Of a DNA stretch of 64,000 bases, positions 50,925 through 58,686 are shown piece by piece (positions within the stretch are counted from its first letter, which is position 1; every line of letters begins with the position of its first letter). The stretch is taken from positions 52,851 through 116,850 of the forward strand of contig NZ_KE386629.1 of the NCBI RefSeq assembly GCF_000428145.1, in the 5' to 3' direction. The notes beneath the pieces were generated by a model, which saw only the letters and a list, made by a program, of their open reading frames with translations, had not been told where the DNA came from and did not search any database. Source of the stretch: Chitinilyticum litopenaei DSM 21440 (GTDB lineage Bacteria > Pseudomonadota > Gammaproteobacteria > Burkholderiales > Chitinibacteraceae). The position numbers and the translations under genes were made by a program.

Positions 50925-51821
50925 TTAGCGCGCCTGACCGATTTGCATGACTATGTGCTCCAGTGAGGTCTGCGCGCGCACGTCATGCAGGGTGTGCCCA
51001 GCCTTTTCCAGTTGCGCAAGCTTTTCCCATAACACATCGCGATGTGCCGTAAGCACCCAACTGCCCGAACTGTCCTGCGCCATTCCGGGCAAGGGGGCCG
51101 TGCCTGCACTACGGATCAGGTAGTCATTGCTCTGCTGCATGATGTCCGCCAGCGTGGTGTTCAGGGCGATCTGGCCTTTTACGATCATTACGAAGCGGTT
51201 GGCCAATCGTTCTACGTCGTGCAGTACGTGTGACGAGAAGAAGAGCGTGCCACCTTGCTTGTGGTAGTCGTCAAGAATGTCCACCACATCCTTGCGGCCG
51301 ATGGGGTCAAGGCCAGAGAGCGGTTCGTCAAGTATCAGCAGCTTGGGTTTGATTGCCAATGCATGTGCCAGCGCAGTGCGCTGTGTCATTCCCTTTGAGA
51401 AGCTGCGTATGGTTTTCTTGGCGACAGTCGCTAGGTCGAAACGCTCCAGCCAGCCCATGCAATGTTTTTCCAGATTGTCGACTTTCAATCCGTGCTGGCG
51501 ACAGCCCATGGTCAGTGTTTCGAGTGGGGTAAGATAGTCGTAAAGATAAGGGTTTTCTGGGGCATAACCAAGCCCGGCGCGCGCATCTGGTTTGCAAACG
51601 TCGACGCCGAATAACTGCGCGCAGCCATTGTCGGCACGGATGGCACCGGTTAGAACGCGGATGGTGGTGGTTTTGCCGGCGCCGTTCGGGCCGATAAAAC
51701 CGACGGCTTCGCCTTCGGAGACGCTGAGGTCAATGGCATCCAGCGCCTGCTGGGTTATGACACGTGCGAATTTCCTTTGTTTGTAGCTTTTGGAGAGGGA
51801 GCGGATTTCAATGGCATTCAT
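50925..51821 (-). CDS. ABC transporter ATPase
   Basis: The 298-residue protein is an ABC-2-type ATPase like GldA/NatA: Walker A GPNGAGKTTTIRVLTG, Q-loop region GYAPENPYLYDYLT, signature SFSKGMTQRTALAHALA, Walker B LLILDEPLSGLDPIGRKD and the H-loop SSHVLHDVE. A C-terminal extension of about 80 residues follows (from NTTLADIMQQ). It partners with the permease at 52712. Such transporters export lipids, glycans or peptides, or anchor gliding machinery. Its position right behind the pilins and before the glycan genes suggests export or assembly of a surface glycan or pilus-linked product. Confidence 0.88.
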   Translation of the reverse strand: MNAIEIRSLSKSYKQRKFARVITQQALDAIDLSVSEGEAVGFIGPNGAGKTTTIRVLTGAIRADNGCAQLFGVDVCKPDARAGLGYAPENPYLYDYLTPLETLTMGCRQHGLKVDNLEKHCMGWLERFDLATVAKKTIRSFSKGMTQRTALAHALAIKPKLLILDEPLSGLDPIGRKDVVDILDDYHKQGGTLFFSSHVLHDVERLANRFVMIVKGQIALNTTLADIMQQSNDYLIRSAGTAPLPGMAQDSSGSWVLTAHRDVLWEKLAQLEKAGHTLHDVRAQTSLEHIVMQIGQAR

Positions 51822-51853
51822 GGTGTTGCCCGGGTTTGAAATGGCAGGATTAA

Positions 51854-52696
51854 CTACTGTATTCGTTTGGGGCCTTGCCTGATGATCATGATGGGCTGGC
51901 CGTTTGCGTCGACGTCATAACCGATACCTAGCGGGTCAGCCGGAACTTGGTCAAGTAGGCCGGCGACTACCAGATCTTCTAGATTGCCAATCGGTTTGCC
52001 ATTGAGCTTGCGGTATTCGTGGGCTTTTTCTCGTAAGATTTGCAGCCGGAGAATGCGGTATTGGCGGGCCAGCAGATGTTGTTTCAGGGCCGGGTCTCTA
52101 GCTGTTTGTCGCAAGTGTTCTATGGTTTTGATCGCCAGATCCAGGTCGTCGGTGTGAGTGTAGAACTTTGACGCCATGTGTAGATAAGCATCGCGCTGTT
52201 TGCTGTCGTGCGTAGTTGCGGCGGCTTTCTCGAAAGCTGCGCCTGCTGCTTGGTAATTGCGTTCGAATTGCCAGTGGTTGAAACCCAGGAAAAAATACGG
52301 GTTCGGGTCGTTAGGCAAAGCCTCCGCCGCACGGATCAGAATGCGCTGGGTGGATTCCAGCTCGCCAGCCCAGGGCAGGATGGCTTGGGCAATGTAGTAG
52401 TTGTCATTGCTGCGCGGATTGAGTAGGGATGAATCGTCCTGAACGCGTGCCAAAATGGCATAGTCGCTGGCTGTCAATTTTTCAACGCTCAGGAATAGTG
52501 CGCGTAGGGTGCCAATATTGGCGGCCAGGTAGCGGTCGCCACCGGACAGTACCGTTTGCATCGGTGGGGAGATTGCGACATTGATGGCATCTGCTTGCAG
52601 GGGGGCACGCTGTTGCAGCAGGTAGTTCGTCGCCGGAATATAAATCGCCAGCAGAGTGCCGAAAAACGTCAGACCAAGTGTGACGGATTTGCGCAT
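51854..52696 (-). CDS. membrane-anchored TPR protein between ABC genes
   Basis: The 280-residue protein has one N-terminal membrane segment (SVTLGLTFFGTLLAIYIPAT, about 4-25), then a predicted periplasmic or cytosolic TPR-like region (NPYFFLGFNHWQFERNYQAA, AYLHMASKFYTHTDDLDLAI) and a C-terminal globular tail (LDQVPADPLGIGYDVDANGQ). The topology is not certain. It sits between the permease and the ATPase, 32 and 15 bases away, so it is probably an accessory part of that transporter. I do not recognise a named family. Confidence 0.7.
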   Translation of the reverse strand: MRKSVTLGLTFFGTLLAIYIPATNYLLQQRAPLQADAINVAISPPMQTVLSGGDRYLAANIGTLRALFLSVEKLTASDYAILARVQDDSSLLNPRSNDNYYIAQAILPWAGELESTQRILIRAAEALPNDPNPYFFLGFNHWQFERNYQAAGAAFEKAAATTHDSKQRDAYLHMASKFYTHTDDLDLAIKTIEHLRQTARDPALKQHLLARQYRILRLQILREKAHEYRKLNGKPIGNLEDLVVAGLLDQVPADPLGIGYDVDANGQPIMIIRQGPKRIQ

Positions 52697-52711
52697 GACT
52701 TTGGGTCGTAC

Positions 52712-53518
52712 TCAGTTGAATTGCCGACGCTGAAACGCCACGCAGGCTAGAACAAGCATCATCAGGCTGAAAACCAGGGTCTGGCTTGCCGCTGCAGCGA
52801 TGGCGGTCTTGTCGGGGGCGATTTGATACAGGGCAATGTGGCGAACATCTAGCCGGCTGAGGTCGGGAAGGAGCCAGCCGAAGCGCTCAATGCTGGCGCT
52901 CACCGCCTGCACTCGTGTGATACCCTGGCTCTCGGGCGAGGCCAGGTATGACAGCGTTGGCCCTATGCTTCTGGCGCAAATGGCAAAAGCTAGGCCCATG
53001 AAAAATGGCAGCATCGGTACCGTGGCGATACTGCTGACCAGTAGCGTGAAGCTGCTGACGGCGAGCAGATCGACCGCGAACAGGGCGATGGTCAGCCAGT
53101 AGGCGCCGGCGCCTGCTACGGCAGTGGTCTGTTGATAATCCCCTAGCGCCAACTGGCCGGCTATCAGCGTGGCTGTGGCTAGAAAGGTTAGGGCCAGGGA
53201 GATCAGAATGAAAATGCCGAGGTATCTGCCGACAAGGAAAGTGTTTCGCGACTGTGGATAGGATAGGGACCAGAGTATGGTTTTTCGTTCAACCTCTTTG
53301 GCGACGAGTTCCTGCACCCAGTACAGCGTCAGCAAGGTCATCAGTATCCGAAGCACCGAGATGCCGACGTCCAGCGCCACTGTTTGTGGCTGACGTGGTG
53401 AGAAATTACCGCCTAGCCAGGCTACACCCAGCAGCAGCAGGCTCAAGACAAGGACAATGCGCGCGCCATGGTTGCGATGGCCCATGCGCAAAGTGTTCAG
53501 GGCGATTGTGGAAAGCAT
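52712..53518 (-). CDS. ABC-2-type permease
   Basis: The 268-residue protein has six hydrophobic segments, an ABC-2-like layout with the cytosolic segment VAKEVERKTILWSLSYPQSR before the main membrane cluster, and LASPESQGITRVQAVSASIE in a loop after the fifth. It is the membrane partner of the ATPase at 50925. It is the first gene of the long minus-strand operon and begins after a terminator that ends the pilin unit, so it probably has its own promoter around 53520-53570. What it moves is unknown. Confidence 0.8.
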   Translation of the reverse strand: MLSTIALNTLRMGHRNHGARIVLVLSLLLLGVAWLGGNFSPRQPQTVALDVGISVLRILMTLLTLYWVQELVAKEVERKTILWSLSYPQSRNTFLVGRYLGIFILISLALTFLATATLIAGQLALGDYQQTTAVAGAGAYWLTIALFAVDLLAVSSFTLLVSSIATVPMLPFFMGLAFAICARSIGPTLSYLASPESQGITRVQAVSASIERFGWLLPDLSRLDVRHIALYQIAPDKTAIAAAASQTLVFSLMMLVLACVAFQRRQFN

Positions 53519-53575
53519 GGTGTGATGCCTGCGGTGGGTTACGCGCGATTGAGCCGGGGCTTGCTTTTGCCAAAA

Positions 53576-53604
53576 GCAAAAACCACCGTAAAGGTGGTTT
53601 TTGC
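53576..53604 (-). terminator. intrinsic terminator of the pilin unit
   Basis: GCAAAAACCACC and GGTGGTTTTTGC are perfect 12-base arms around GTAAA. On the minus strand the hairpin ends TTTTTGCTTTTGG. It lies 26 bases after the stop of the secreted pilin-partner gene, so pilin transcripts should largely stop before the ABC operon. Confidence 0.85.
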
Positions 53605-53629
53605 TGGCCGGATCAGCCTTGGCTGATGC

Positions 53630-53977
53630 TTAGCAGCCGCCGCTGGTGGCGGTAGGTGCGCTGCCGGAGGTGTAAGCACCGGTGGTCATCGAGCCGCCGT
53701 TGGTGGTCAGGCCGAAATTGGTTTTTGCATCGACGCTGTTGCCGCAGGCTGCAAAGTAGCCAGTGGTGTCGCTAATGCCCATACGCACACCATTGGAGCC
53801 CGTGAAAGTGAAGGCCACTGCTGAATAGCCGGCAGTGTCAATCGAGCAGGAGAGTGCGGTAGATTTGTTCGTTGCAGATGTGCAGGTAGAGGCGGCACTC
53901 GCTTGCTGAGCGGGGAGCAGAGCGCCTACGGACATGGCAGCGCTGACGGTAAGGGTCGCAATTTTGGCTTTTTTCAT
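53630..53977 (-). CDS. secreted four-cysteine protein, PilA-C/spc-like pilin partner
   Basis: The 115-residue protein has a Sec signal (TVSAAMSVGALLPAQQASA, cleavage after Ala28) and an 87-residue mature part rich in Gly, Ser and Thr. Four Cys are present, including a C-terminal Gly-Gly-Cys, and two disulfides are likely. GYFAACGNSVDAKTNFGL, TNGGSMTTGAYTSGSAPT and the final Cys resemble pilin head regions. It starts 35 bases after the second short pilin, in the same unit. The layout recalls Geobacter, where a short PilA-N is followed by a separate head protein PilA-C. Homology beyond layout is not proven. Confidence 0.7.
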   Translation of the reverse strand: MKKAKIATLTVSAAMSVGALLPAQQASAASTCTSATNKSTALSCSIDTAGYSAVAFTFTGSNGVRMGISDTTGYFAACGNSVDAKTNFGLTTNGGSMTTGAYTSGSAPTATSGGC

Positions 53978-54012
53978 GATCAATGTCCTTAATATAACTA
54001 ATGGCTGTAGCT

Positions 54013-54195
54013 TTACTGAACCGCGTTGGCGGCAACGGCTGTAATCAGATTCTTCACATCGGACTGAGCGGCCTTGTCGCGGGACTTGCGCTGATAGTCG
54101 GAAAATGCGGGGATGGCGATGGCGGCCAAGATACCAATGATGGCAACTACAATCATCAGTTCGATCAGGGTGAAGCCTTTCTGTTGCTTTTTCAT
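54013..54195 (-). CDS. short type IV pilin (60 residues, PilA-N-like), second of two
   Basis: The protein is [20 protein letters not shown] followed by a 40-residue stretch. The prepilin peptidase site is after Gly7, giving a 53-residue mature pilin: Phe1, Glu5 and the N-terminal helix only, with no globular head. Phe24 and Tyr27 sit where Geobacter PilA-N has them, but the later aromatics are missing. The ATG at 54195 follows ACGGAG. It has its own sigma-54 promoter at 54241-54256. Major pilins of most bacteria are about 150 residues, so a head must come from another protein, most likely the next gene. Confidence 0.88.
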   Translation of the reverse strand: MKKQQKGFTLIELMIVVAIIGILAAIAIPAFSDYQRKSRDKAAQSDVKNLITAVAANAVQ

Positions 54196-54240
54196 GGTGA
54201 ACTCCGTTTTGTGTGGGGTGGCAATGCACTGCTGAATTCT

Positions 54241-54256
54241 GGCAAAAAGCATGCCA
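54241..54256 (-). promoter_or_regulatory. sigma-54 promoter of the second short pilin
   Basis: On the minus strand the sequence is TGGCATGCTTTTTGCC, matching TGGCAYG-N4-TTGCW except the last base. The end nearest the gene is 46 bases from the pilin ATG, exactly as for the first pilin. The sequence is also partly palindromic (TGGCA...TGCCA), so a weak hairpin is an alternative reading. Confidence 0.65.
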
Positions 54257-54283
54257 GGGGTTTATGTGGGGTCAGTGGAGTCT

Positions 54284-54460
54284 CTATTGAACCGCTTGGG
54301 TGCTCACTGCTGTGATCAAGTTTCTCACGTCACTTTGTGCTGCCTTGTCTCGACTGCTTCGCTGCGCATCGAAAAAAGTTTGGAGGGAGATGCTCGCTAA
54401 AATGCCGATGATGGTCACCACGATCATCAGCTCAATCAGTGTAAACCCACGTTGGTTCAT
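54284..54460 (-). CDS. short type IV pilin (58 residues, PilA-N-like), first of two
   Basis: The protein begins [20 protein letters not shown] and ends AAQSDVRNLITAVSTQAVQ. Cleavage after Gly5 leaves 53 mature residues, the same as its neighbour, with Glu5 kept but Pro22 replaced by Gln and with Phe24-Phe25 and no Tyr. Its last 20 residues nearly match the second pilin ([13 protein letters not shown]), so the two arose by duplication. A weak ribosome site precedes the ATG at 54460. A near-consensus sigma-54 promoter lies at 54506-54521. It is very short but the pilin signature is unambiguous. Confidence 0.85.
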   Translation of the reverse strand: MNQRGFTLIELMIVVTIIGILASISLQTFFDAQRSSRDKAAQSDVRNLITAVSTQAVQ

Positions 54461-54839
54461 CGCGCACTCGCATTCTTGGGTTGTTGTTGTCGCAAGTATT
54501 GTCTGAGCAGGGATCGTGCCAGGTGTGAGCGATGCGGCACCCGGCGTGGCAGGGCTTGGCTGACGAAAATGGTCACTGGCCTGCCGAAATTCGGGCTGTC
54601 TGGCTGTGCCGGTGTTGTTTTCATGAGTTGCGCCGCCCCGCTGTCAGGTGCTGCGCTTGTGATAGGCCTCGGGCTCGCCTTATGATTTCAACTGGCCTGC
54701 CTGTATGTAGGCTGATCTTTTTTGATCGAGGCCGTTTGACTGGTCAGCCGCAGCGGATTGCCGGGCTTGCCTACTTGCCTGTCCGGTGATGGCGGGAAAT
54801 GCATTATTCAGATTAGATTTCATTAAGAGGTGCGGTTCA
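54461..54839. other. 379-bp divergent intergenic region between pilins and pilG
   Basis: It carries the sigma-54 promoter of the first pilin (54506-54521). Open frames inside it on the plus strand have no ribosome site and look spurious. The pilG end is AT-rich (54795-54830) and presumably holds a promoter, but I cannot assign boxes. Confidence 0.5.
54506..54521 (-). promoter_or_regulatory. sigma-54 promoter of the first short pilin
   Basis: On the minus strand the sequence is TGGCACGATCCCTGCT, matching the TGGCACG-N4-TTGCW consensus at every fixed position but one. The spacing from the gene-proximal end to the ATG is 46 bases, implying a leader of about 35 bases. Pilin genes in Pseudomonas and Geobacter are driven by RpoN with PilR, so a similar activator is expected; none is encoded in this window. 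Confidence 0.8.
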
Positions 54840-55223
54840 ATGAGCAGTCTTGCCGGCGTAAAGGTCATGGTGATCGACGACAGCAACACCATCCGCCGCA
54901 GTGCCGAGATTTTTCTGGGGCAGGCGGGGTGCGAGGTCATTCTGGCCGAGGATGGTTTTGATGCGCTGGCCAAGATCGCCGACCACCATCCCGACCTGAT
55001 CTTTGTCGATGTGATGATGCCGCGGCTCGATGGTTATCAGACCTGTTCGCTCATCAAGAAAAATCCGCGCTTCAAGGCCACGCCGGTCATTATGCTGTCG
55101 AGCAAGGACGGCCTGTTTGACCGTGCGCGCGGCCGCATGGTCGGGTCGGACGAGTATCTGACCAAGCCCTTTACCAAGGACAGCCTGCTGGCCGCCGTTG
55201 GCGCGCATGTCCAGCCGAATTGA
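54840..55223 (+). CDS. pilG: twitching-motility response regulator PilG
   Basis: PilG is a stand-alone CheY-like receiver that promotes pilus extension in the Pil-Chp system. The 127-residue protein has the acidic pair Asp13-Asp14 in VIDDSNTIRRS, the phosphorylated Asp57 in FVDVMMPRLDGYQTC, and the Lys in YLTKPFTKD. TIRRSAEIFL and LIKKNPRFKATPVIMLSSKD are typical PilG stretches. The ATG at 54840 follows AGAGGTG; an upstream in-frame ATG at 54786 has no ribosome site. It starts the pilG-pilH-pilI-pilJ-chpA operon. Confidence 0.92.
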   Translation: MSSLAGVKVMVIDDSNTIRRSAEIFLGQAGCEVILAEDGFDALAKIADHHPDLIFVDVMMPRLDGYQTCSLIKKNPRFKATPVIMLSSKDGLFDRARGRMVGSDEYLTKPFTKDSLLAAVGAHVQPN

Positions 55224-55281
55224 CGCCTGCGGCATTACTCTTTAAGTTTCCTCATTTTCGACAAAGTCAAAGTACAAGCAC

Positions 55282-55644
55282 ATGGCTATCAAGAAAATCC
55301 TGATTGTTGATGATTCTCCGACCGAGCGTCATTTCCTGGGTGAGCTGCTGACGAAAAACGGCTTCCAGGTCATCGCTCTGGAGTCTGGCGAAGAGGCAGT
55401 GGCCAAAACCCGCGATCTGCAGCCCGACCTGATCCTGATGGATGTCGTGATGCCGGGCATGAACGGTTTTCAGGCTACCCGCACCATCAGCAAGGATGAA
55501 GCGACCAAGCACATCCCCATCATCATGTGTACCTCCAAGAATCAGGAAACCGACATGGTATGGGCGCGTCGCCAGGGTGCGTCCGAGTACGTGGTCAAGC
55601 CGGTCGATCCGCAAGAGTTGCTGACCAAGATCGGCAAGTTGTGA
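55282..55644 (+). CDS. pilH: twitching-motility response regulator PilH
   Basis: PilH is the second stand-alone receiver of the system and is thought to oppose PilG and favour pilus retraction or act as a phosphate sink. The 120-residue protein has Asp10-Asp11 in ILIVDDSPTERHFLGELL, the phosphorylated Asp54 in LILMDVVMPGMNGFQATR, and the Lys in YVVKPVDPQELL. Both catalytic sets are intact. It follows pilG by 58 bases. The start MAIKKILIVDD is the usual PilH N-terminus. Confidence 0.92.
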   Translation: MAIKKILIVDDSPTERHFLGELLTKNGFQVIALESGEEAVAKTRDLQPDLILMDVVMPGMNGFQATRTISKDEATKHIPIIMCTSKNQETDMVWARRQGASEYVVKPVDPQELLTKIGKL

Positions 55645-55852
55645 CAAAAATTGTCACTCGTTGTCGTGATGCTGCCCTTCCCGGATTTGCTACCTGCGAA
55701 GAGGGAAGTGCCAGGCCTCGGGTAGGCCGGCATCGACAGAGTTGAGTGAACAAAGCTTTACAGACAAGAACAATTCTCTTCCGGCTTGGCCGGGAAGGAA
55801 ATGGGCCACAGGCTGCATGCCGCAGCCTGCTGGGGTGTGAGGGGAGAGGGCA

Positions 55853-56368
55853 ATGGCCAAACGTGTCAGCTTGCGGGAATATCAGGAAGGGGTGGTTGCA
55901 CGCTTGCAGTCTGCCGCAGCGGTCGCCCAGGTCGATGCCCGTCTTGGGGTTCAGATTGGCGGTCGCAACTGGCTGGTTGATCTTGCCGATGTGGCCGAAG
56001 TGATGCCCGTGCCCGTCATAGCCGGTGTGCCGCTGGCGCACTCCTGGTTTCGTGGTGTGGCGAACATTCGCGGCAACCTGGTCAGTGTGGTTGATGCTGC
56101 CGCCTTTTTTGGCGAAGCATCGCTGGCACTCAATCCGGCAAGCCGCTTGCTGCTGATCCAGCCCCGTTTGTTGCCGCATGCGGCGATTCTTGTCAGCCGC
56201 ATGCTGGGCCTGAAACATCTGGCCGATTTGCAGGAAGAGCCGCAGCAGGCCAGCGATGTGCCCTGGCTGGGCCCGTGTTACCGGGATGCCGCCGGGGGCA
56301 GCTGGCATATCCTGAACGTGAACGAACTGGCAAGTACACCAGCCTTTTTGCAGGCAGGCATCGCATAA
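55853..56368 (+). CDS. pilI: CheW-like adaptor PilI
   Basis: PilI links the chemoreceptor PilJ to the kinase ChpA. The 171-residue protein is a CheW domain: GVQIGGRNWLVDLADVAEVM, SWFRGVANIRGNLVSVVDAA, with the CheW-typical hydrophobic-Gly-Asn-Leu turn, and a conserved final helix. It lies about 200 bases after pilH, a wider gap than usual, which holds nothing I can assign; a minor internal promoter is possible. GAGGGGAGAGG precedes the ATG. Confidence 0.9.
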   Translation: MAKRVSLREYQEGVVARLQSAAAVAQVDARLGVQIGGRNWLVDLADVAEVMPVPVIAGVPLAHSWFRGVANIRGNLVSVVDAAAFFGEASLALNPASRLLLIQPRLLPHAAILVSRMLGLKHLADLQEEPQQASDVPWLGPCYRDAAGGSWHILNVNELASTPAFLQAGIA

Positions 56369-56416
56369 CAAAGCAAGACAGCACGCATATTCAGTGCGGC
56401 ATGAGGAGAGGGTAGC

Positions 56417-58603
56417 ATGGCAATCATGGAGCGTATCCGCAGCCTGTTTTCCGGAGCGGGAAAGCAAGGGGGCGAACAGCCGGCTGCAGCGAAGAAAGGT
56501 TTCGACCCGCTGAAAACCACCTGGATTCTGGATCGCATCCGTGTTCCGGATGCCGATGAATCAAAGCTGCTCAAACCTTTGCCATTCATCGGCCACTGGA
56601 CCGCCCGCCAGCAGATGGCGCTGCTGCTGCTGGTGATGCTGGTATCCGCCCTGCTGTTCGTCGTGCTAGCGCTGCTGTCATTCCAGGCGTCCAGCCGCAA
56701 TGCCGAGCGACGTTCGATCGCCACCGAAATGCAGATGCTGTCCCAGCGCCTGGCGCGGGCTTCCACCCAGTCCGTCCAGGGTATTCCGGCCGCCTTCCCT
56801 GTGCTCAAGGAATCCTACGAACGCTTCAACGAGAGCCTGGCGCAGCTGCAGGAAAGCCGCGGCTTTTTCTCCTTCAGCATGGGCGTCGATGACGGCATCG
56901 AACGTGTGAGCAGCAACTGGGAAGCGAATTTCCGCCCCAATCCCAACAAGGTCATTCCCAACGTTGAAACCATTCTGCAGCAGAAGGCTGCGCTGGAAGC
57001 CGTGGGCAAGGCGGTGGAAGGCATCAACGCCAACGATGCCAACCTGCTGGAACAGATTCAGCAATTCAGTGGCTCGCTGGCCGAAAATGGCGCCACGGCG
57101 CGTGAAATGGAAGCCGCCAGCCAGCTGGCGATGCTTTCGCAGCGCATGGCGAAGAATGCCAACGCCACCCTGGCCAGCGAACTGATCAATCCGGATGTGG
57201 TATTCCTGCTGGGCAAGGATGTGGCCACTTTCAAGGACATCGTCGACGGTTTTCTCGAAGGCAGCGATGAGCTGGGGCTGCGCCCGGTTTCCTCGTCGAG
57301 CCTCGTTACCGAACTGGGCGGCATCAAAACCTCGTTCGCAGATTTCGAAAAGGTGGTCACGTCCTTCTCGAAAAACATGCAGCCGCTGGTCAATACGCGT
57401 CTGGCCAACCAGAACATCGTGAAGCAGTCCGAAAATCTGCTCAACGACACCAAGGAACTGGCCGAAGCCTATGAAAACAAGGCCGGCAACCTGATTACTA
57501 CCGTGCTGGAAATCGTGCTTGCCGTACTGGCTGCCGGCTCGCTGTATTTGCTGATCCGCGTGTTCAACCAGGAATCGGTGCGCCGCCGGATGAATTCCGA
57601 AGCGGAAAACCGCAAGAACCAGGACGCGATTCTGCGACTGCTGAACGAAATGTCCGATCTGGCCGATGGTGACCTGACCGTGCGTGCGTCGGTAACCGAA
57701 GACCTGACCGGTGCGATTGCCGACTCGATCAATTACACGATTGAAGAACTGCGTACACTGATCGGCGGAATTAACCGCGCAACCGAGCAGGTAAACCAGA
57801 CGGCAGGGCAGGCGCAAGCGATCTCCAATGAACTGCTGGCCGCGGCAGAGCGCCAGTCGCGTGAAATCGAGCAGACCTCAAGCAACGTTGACCAGATGGC
57901 CCGGTCGATTCAGGGCGTATCGGCGAATGCCGCGCAATCCGCGCAAGTGGCCCAGTCCTCGCTGGATGCCGCCGAGCAGGGCGCCGATGCGGTAAACAAC
58001 CAGATCAAGGGCATGGGCGAAATTCGCGAGCAGATTCAGGAAACCGCGAAGCGCATCAAGCGCCTGGGTGAATCCTCGCAGGAAATCGGTGAAATCGTTG
58101 AACTGATTTCCGACATTACCGAACAGACCAACGTGCTGGCACTCAATGCCGCGATTCAGGCCGCAGCCGCCGGTGAAGCCGGTCGTGGTTTCTCGGTGGT
58201 GGCGGAAGAAGTACAGCGGCTGGCCGAGCGCTCGGCCGAGGCGACCAAGCAGATCGGCGCGATCGTGAAGACCATTCAGACCGATACCCACGACGCCGTT
58301 GCGGCGATGGAAGTATCGACTCAGGGCGTGGTGGAAGGTGCCAAGCTGTCCGATGCCGCCGGTACGGCACTGACCGAAATCGGTCGGGTATCGCGCGAAC
58401 TGGCCCGCCTGATCGAGACGATTGCCCGTGAAACCGAGGCGCAAACCGAGCTGGCCGGGCGCGTGACCACGGCCATGCGCGACATTCTGTCGATTACCCA
58501 GCAAACCACGAACGGTACCAAGCAGTCCGCCGATTCGATTGGCCGGATTACGGCTCTTGCCGGTGACCTCAAGTCCTCGGTATCCGGCTTCAAGCTCTCC
58601 TGA
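56417..58603 (+). CDS. pilJ: type IV pilus chemoreceptor PilJ
   Basis: PilJ is the methyl-accepting receptor that senses pilus contact or ligand and controls ChpA. The 728-residue protein has a first membrane segment at 67-88, a helical PilJ-type periplasmic region with repeated helix pairs ([16 protein letters not shown], then [16 protein letters not shown]), a second segment near 358-380, a HAMP-like stretch ([20 protein letters not shown]) and a signalling hairpin with its tip near 574-592 ([20 protein letters not shown]). A 66-residue cytosolic N-terminus is present. It follows pilI by 48 bases, with GAGGAGAGGG before the ATG. Confidence 0.93.
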   Translation: MAIMERIRSLFSGAGKQGGEQPAAAKKGFDPLKTTWILDRIRVPDADESKLLKPLPFIGHWTARQQMALLLLVMLVSALLFVVLALLSFQASSRNAERRSIATEMQMLSQRLARASTQSVQGIPAAFPVLKESYERFNESLAQLQESRGFFSFSMGVDDGIERVSSNWEANFRPNPNKVIPNVETILQQKAALEAVGKAVEGINANDANLLEQIQQFSGSLAENGATAREMEAASQLAMLSQRMAKNANATLASELINPDVVFLLGKDVATFKDIVDGFLEGSDELGLRPVSSSSLVTELGGIKTSFADFEKVVTSFSKNMQPLVNTRLANQNIVKQSENLLNDTKELAEAYENKAGNLITTVLEIVLAVLAAGSLYLLIRVFNQESVRRRMNSEAENRKNQDAILRLLNEMSDLADGDLTVRASVTEDLTGAIADSINYTIEELRTLIGGINRATEQVNQTAGQAQAISNELLAAAERQSREIEQTSSNVDQMARSIQGVSANAAQSAQVAQSSLDAAEQGADAVNNQIKGMGEIREQIQETAKRIKRLGESSQEIGEIVELISDITEQTNVLALNAAIQAAAAGEAGRGFSVVAEEVQRLAERSAEATKQIGAIVKTIQTDTHDAVAAMEVSTQGVVEGAKLSDAAGTALTEIGRVSRELARLIETIARETEAQTELAGRVTTAMRDILSITQQTTNGTKQSADSIGRITALAGDLKSSVSGFKLS

Positions 58604-58686
58604 TCGGTTCCACGGTCATTGTTTTCACTGTGTGCTGCCGGCCGGGATAAGCCCGGCCGGGCGCCACTCTGCAACGGGGTTTCCCC

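Noticed and set aside
53978..54229. N-terminal extension of the secreted four-cysteine protein
   Set aside because: The upstream part is an out-of-frame shadow of the second pilin. The ATG at 53977 begins a clean signal peptide.
54013..54460. Calling these pilins conductive nanowires
   Set aside because: The mature chains keep only the first aromatic positions and lack the later ones; similarity of layout to Geobacter does not show conductivity.
54452..54789. Short plus-strand frames between the pilins and pilG
   Set aside because: They lie over a promoter region, lack ribosome sites and have no recognised content.
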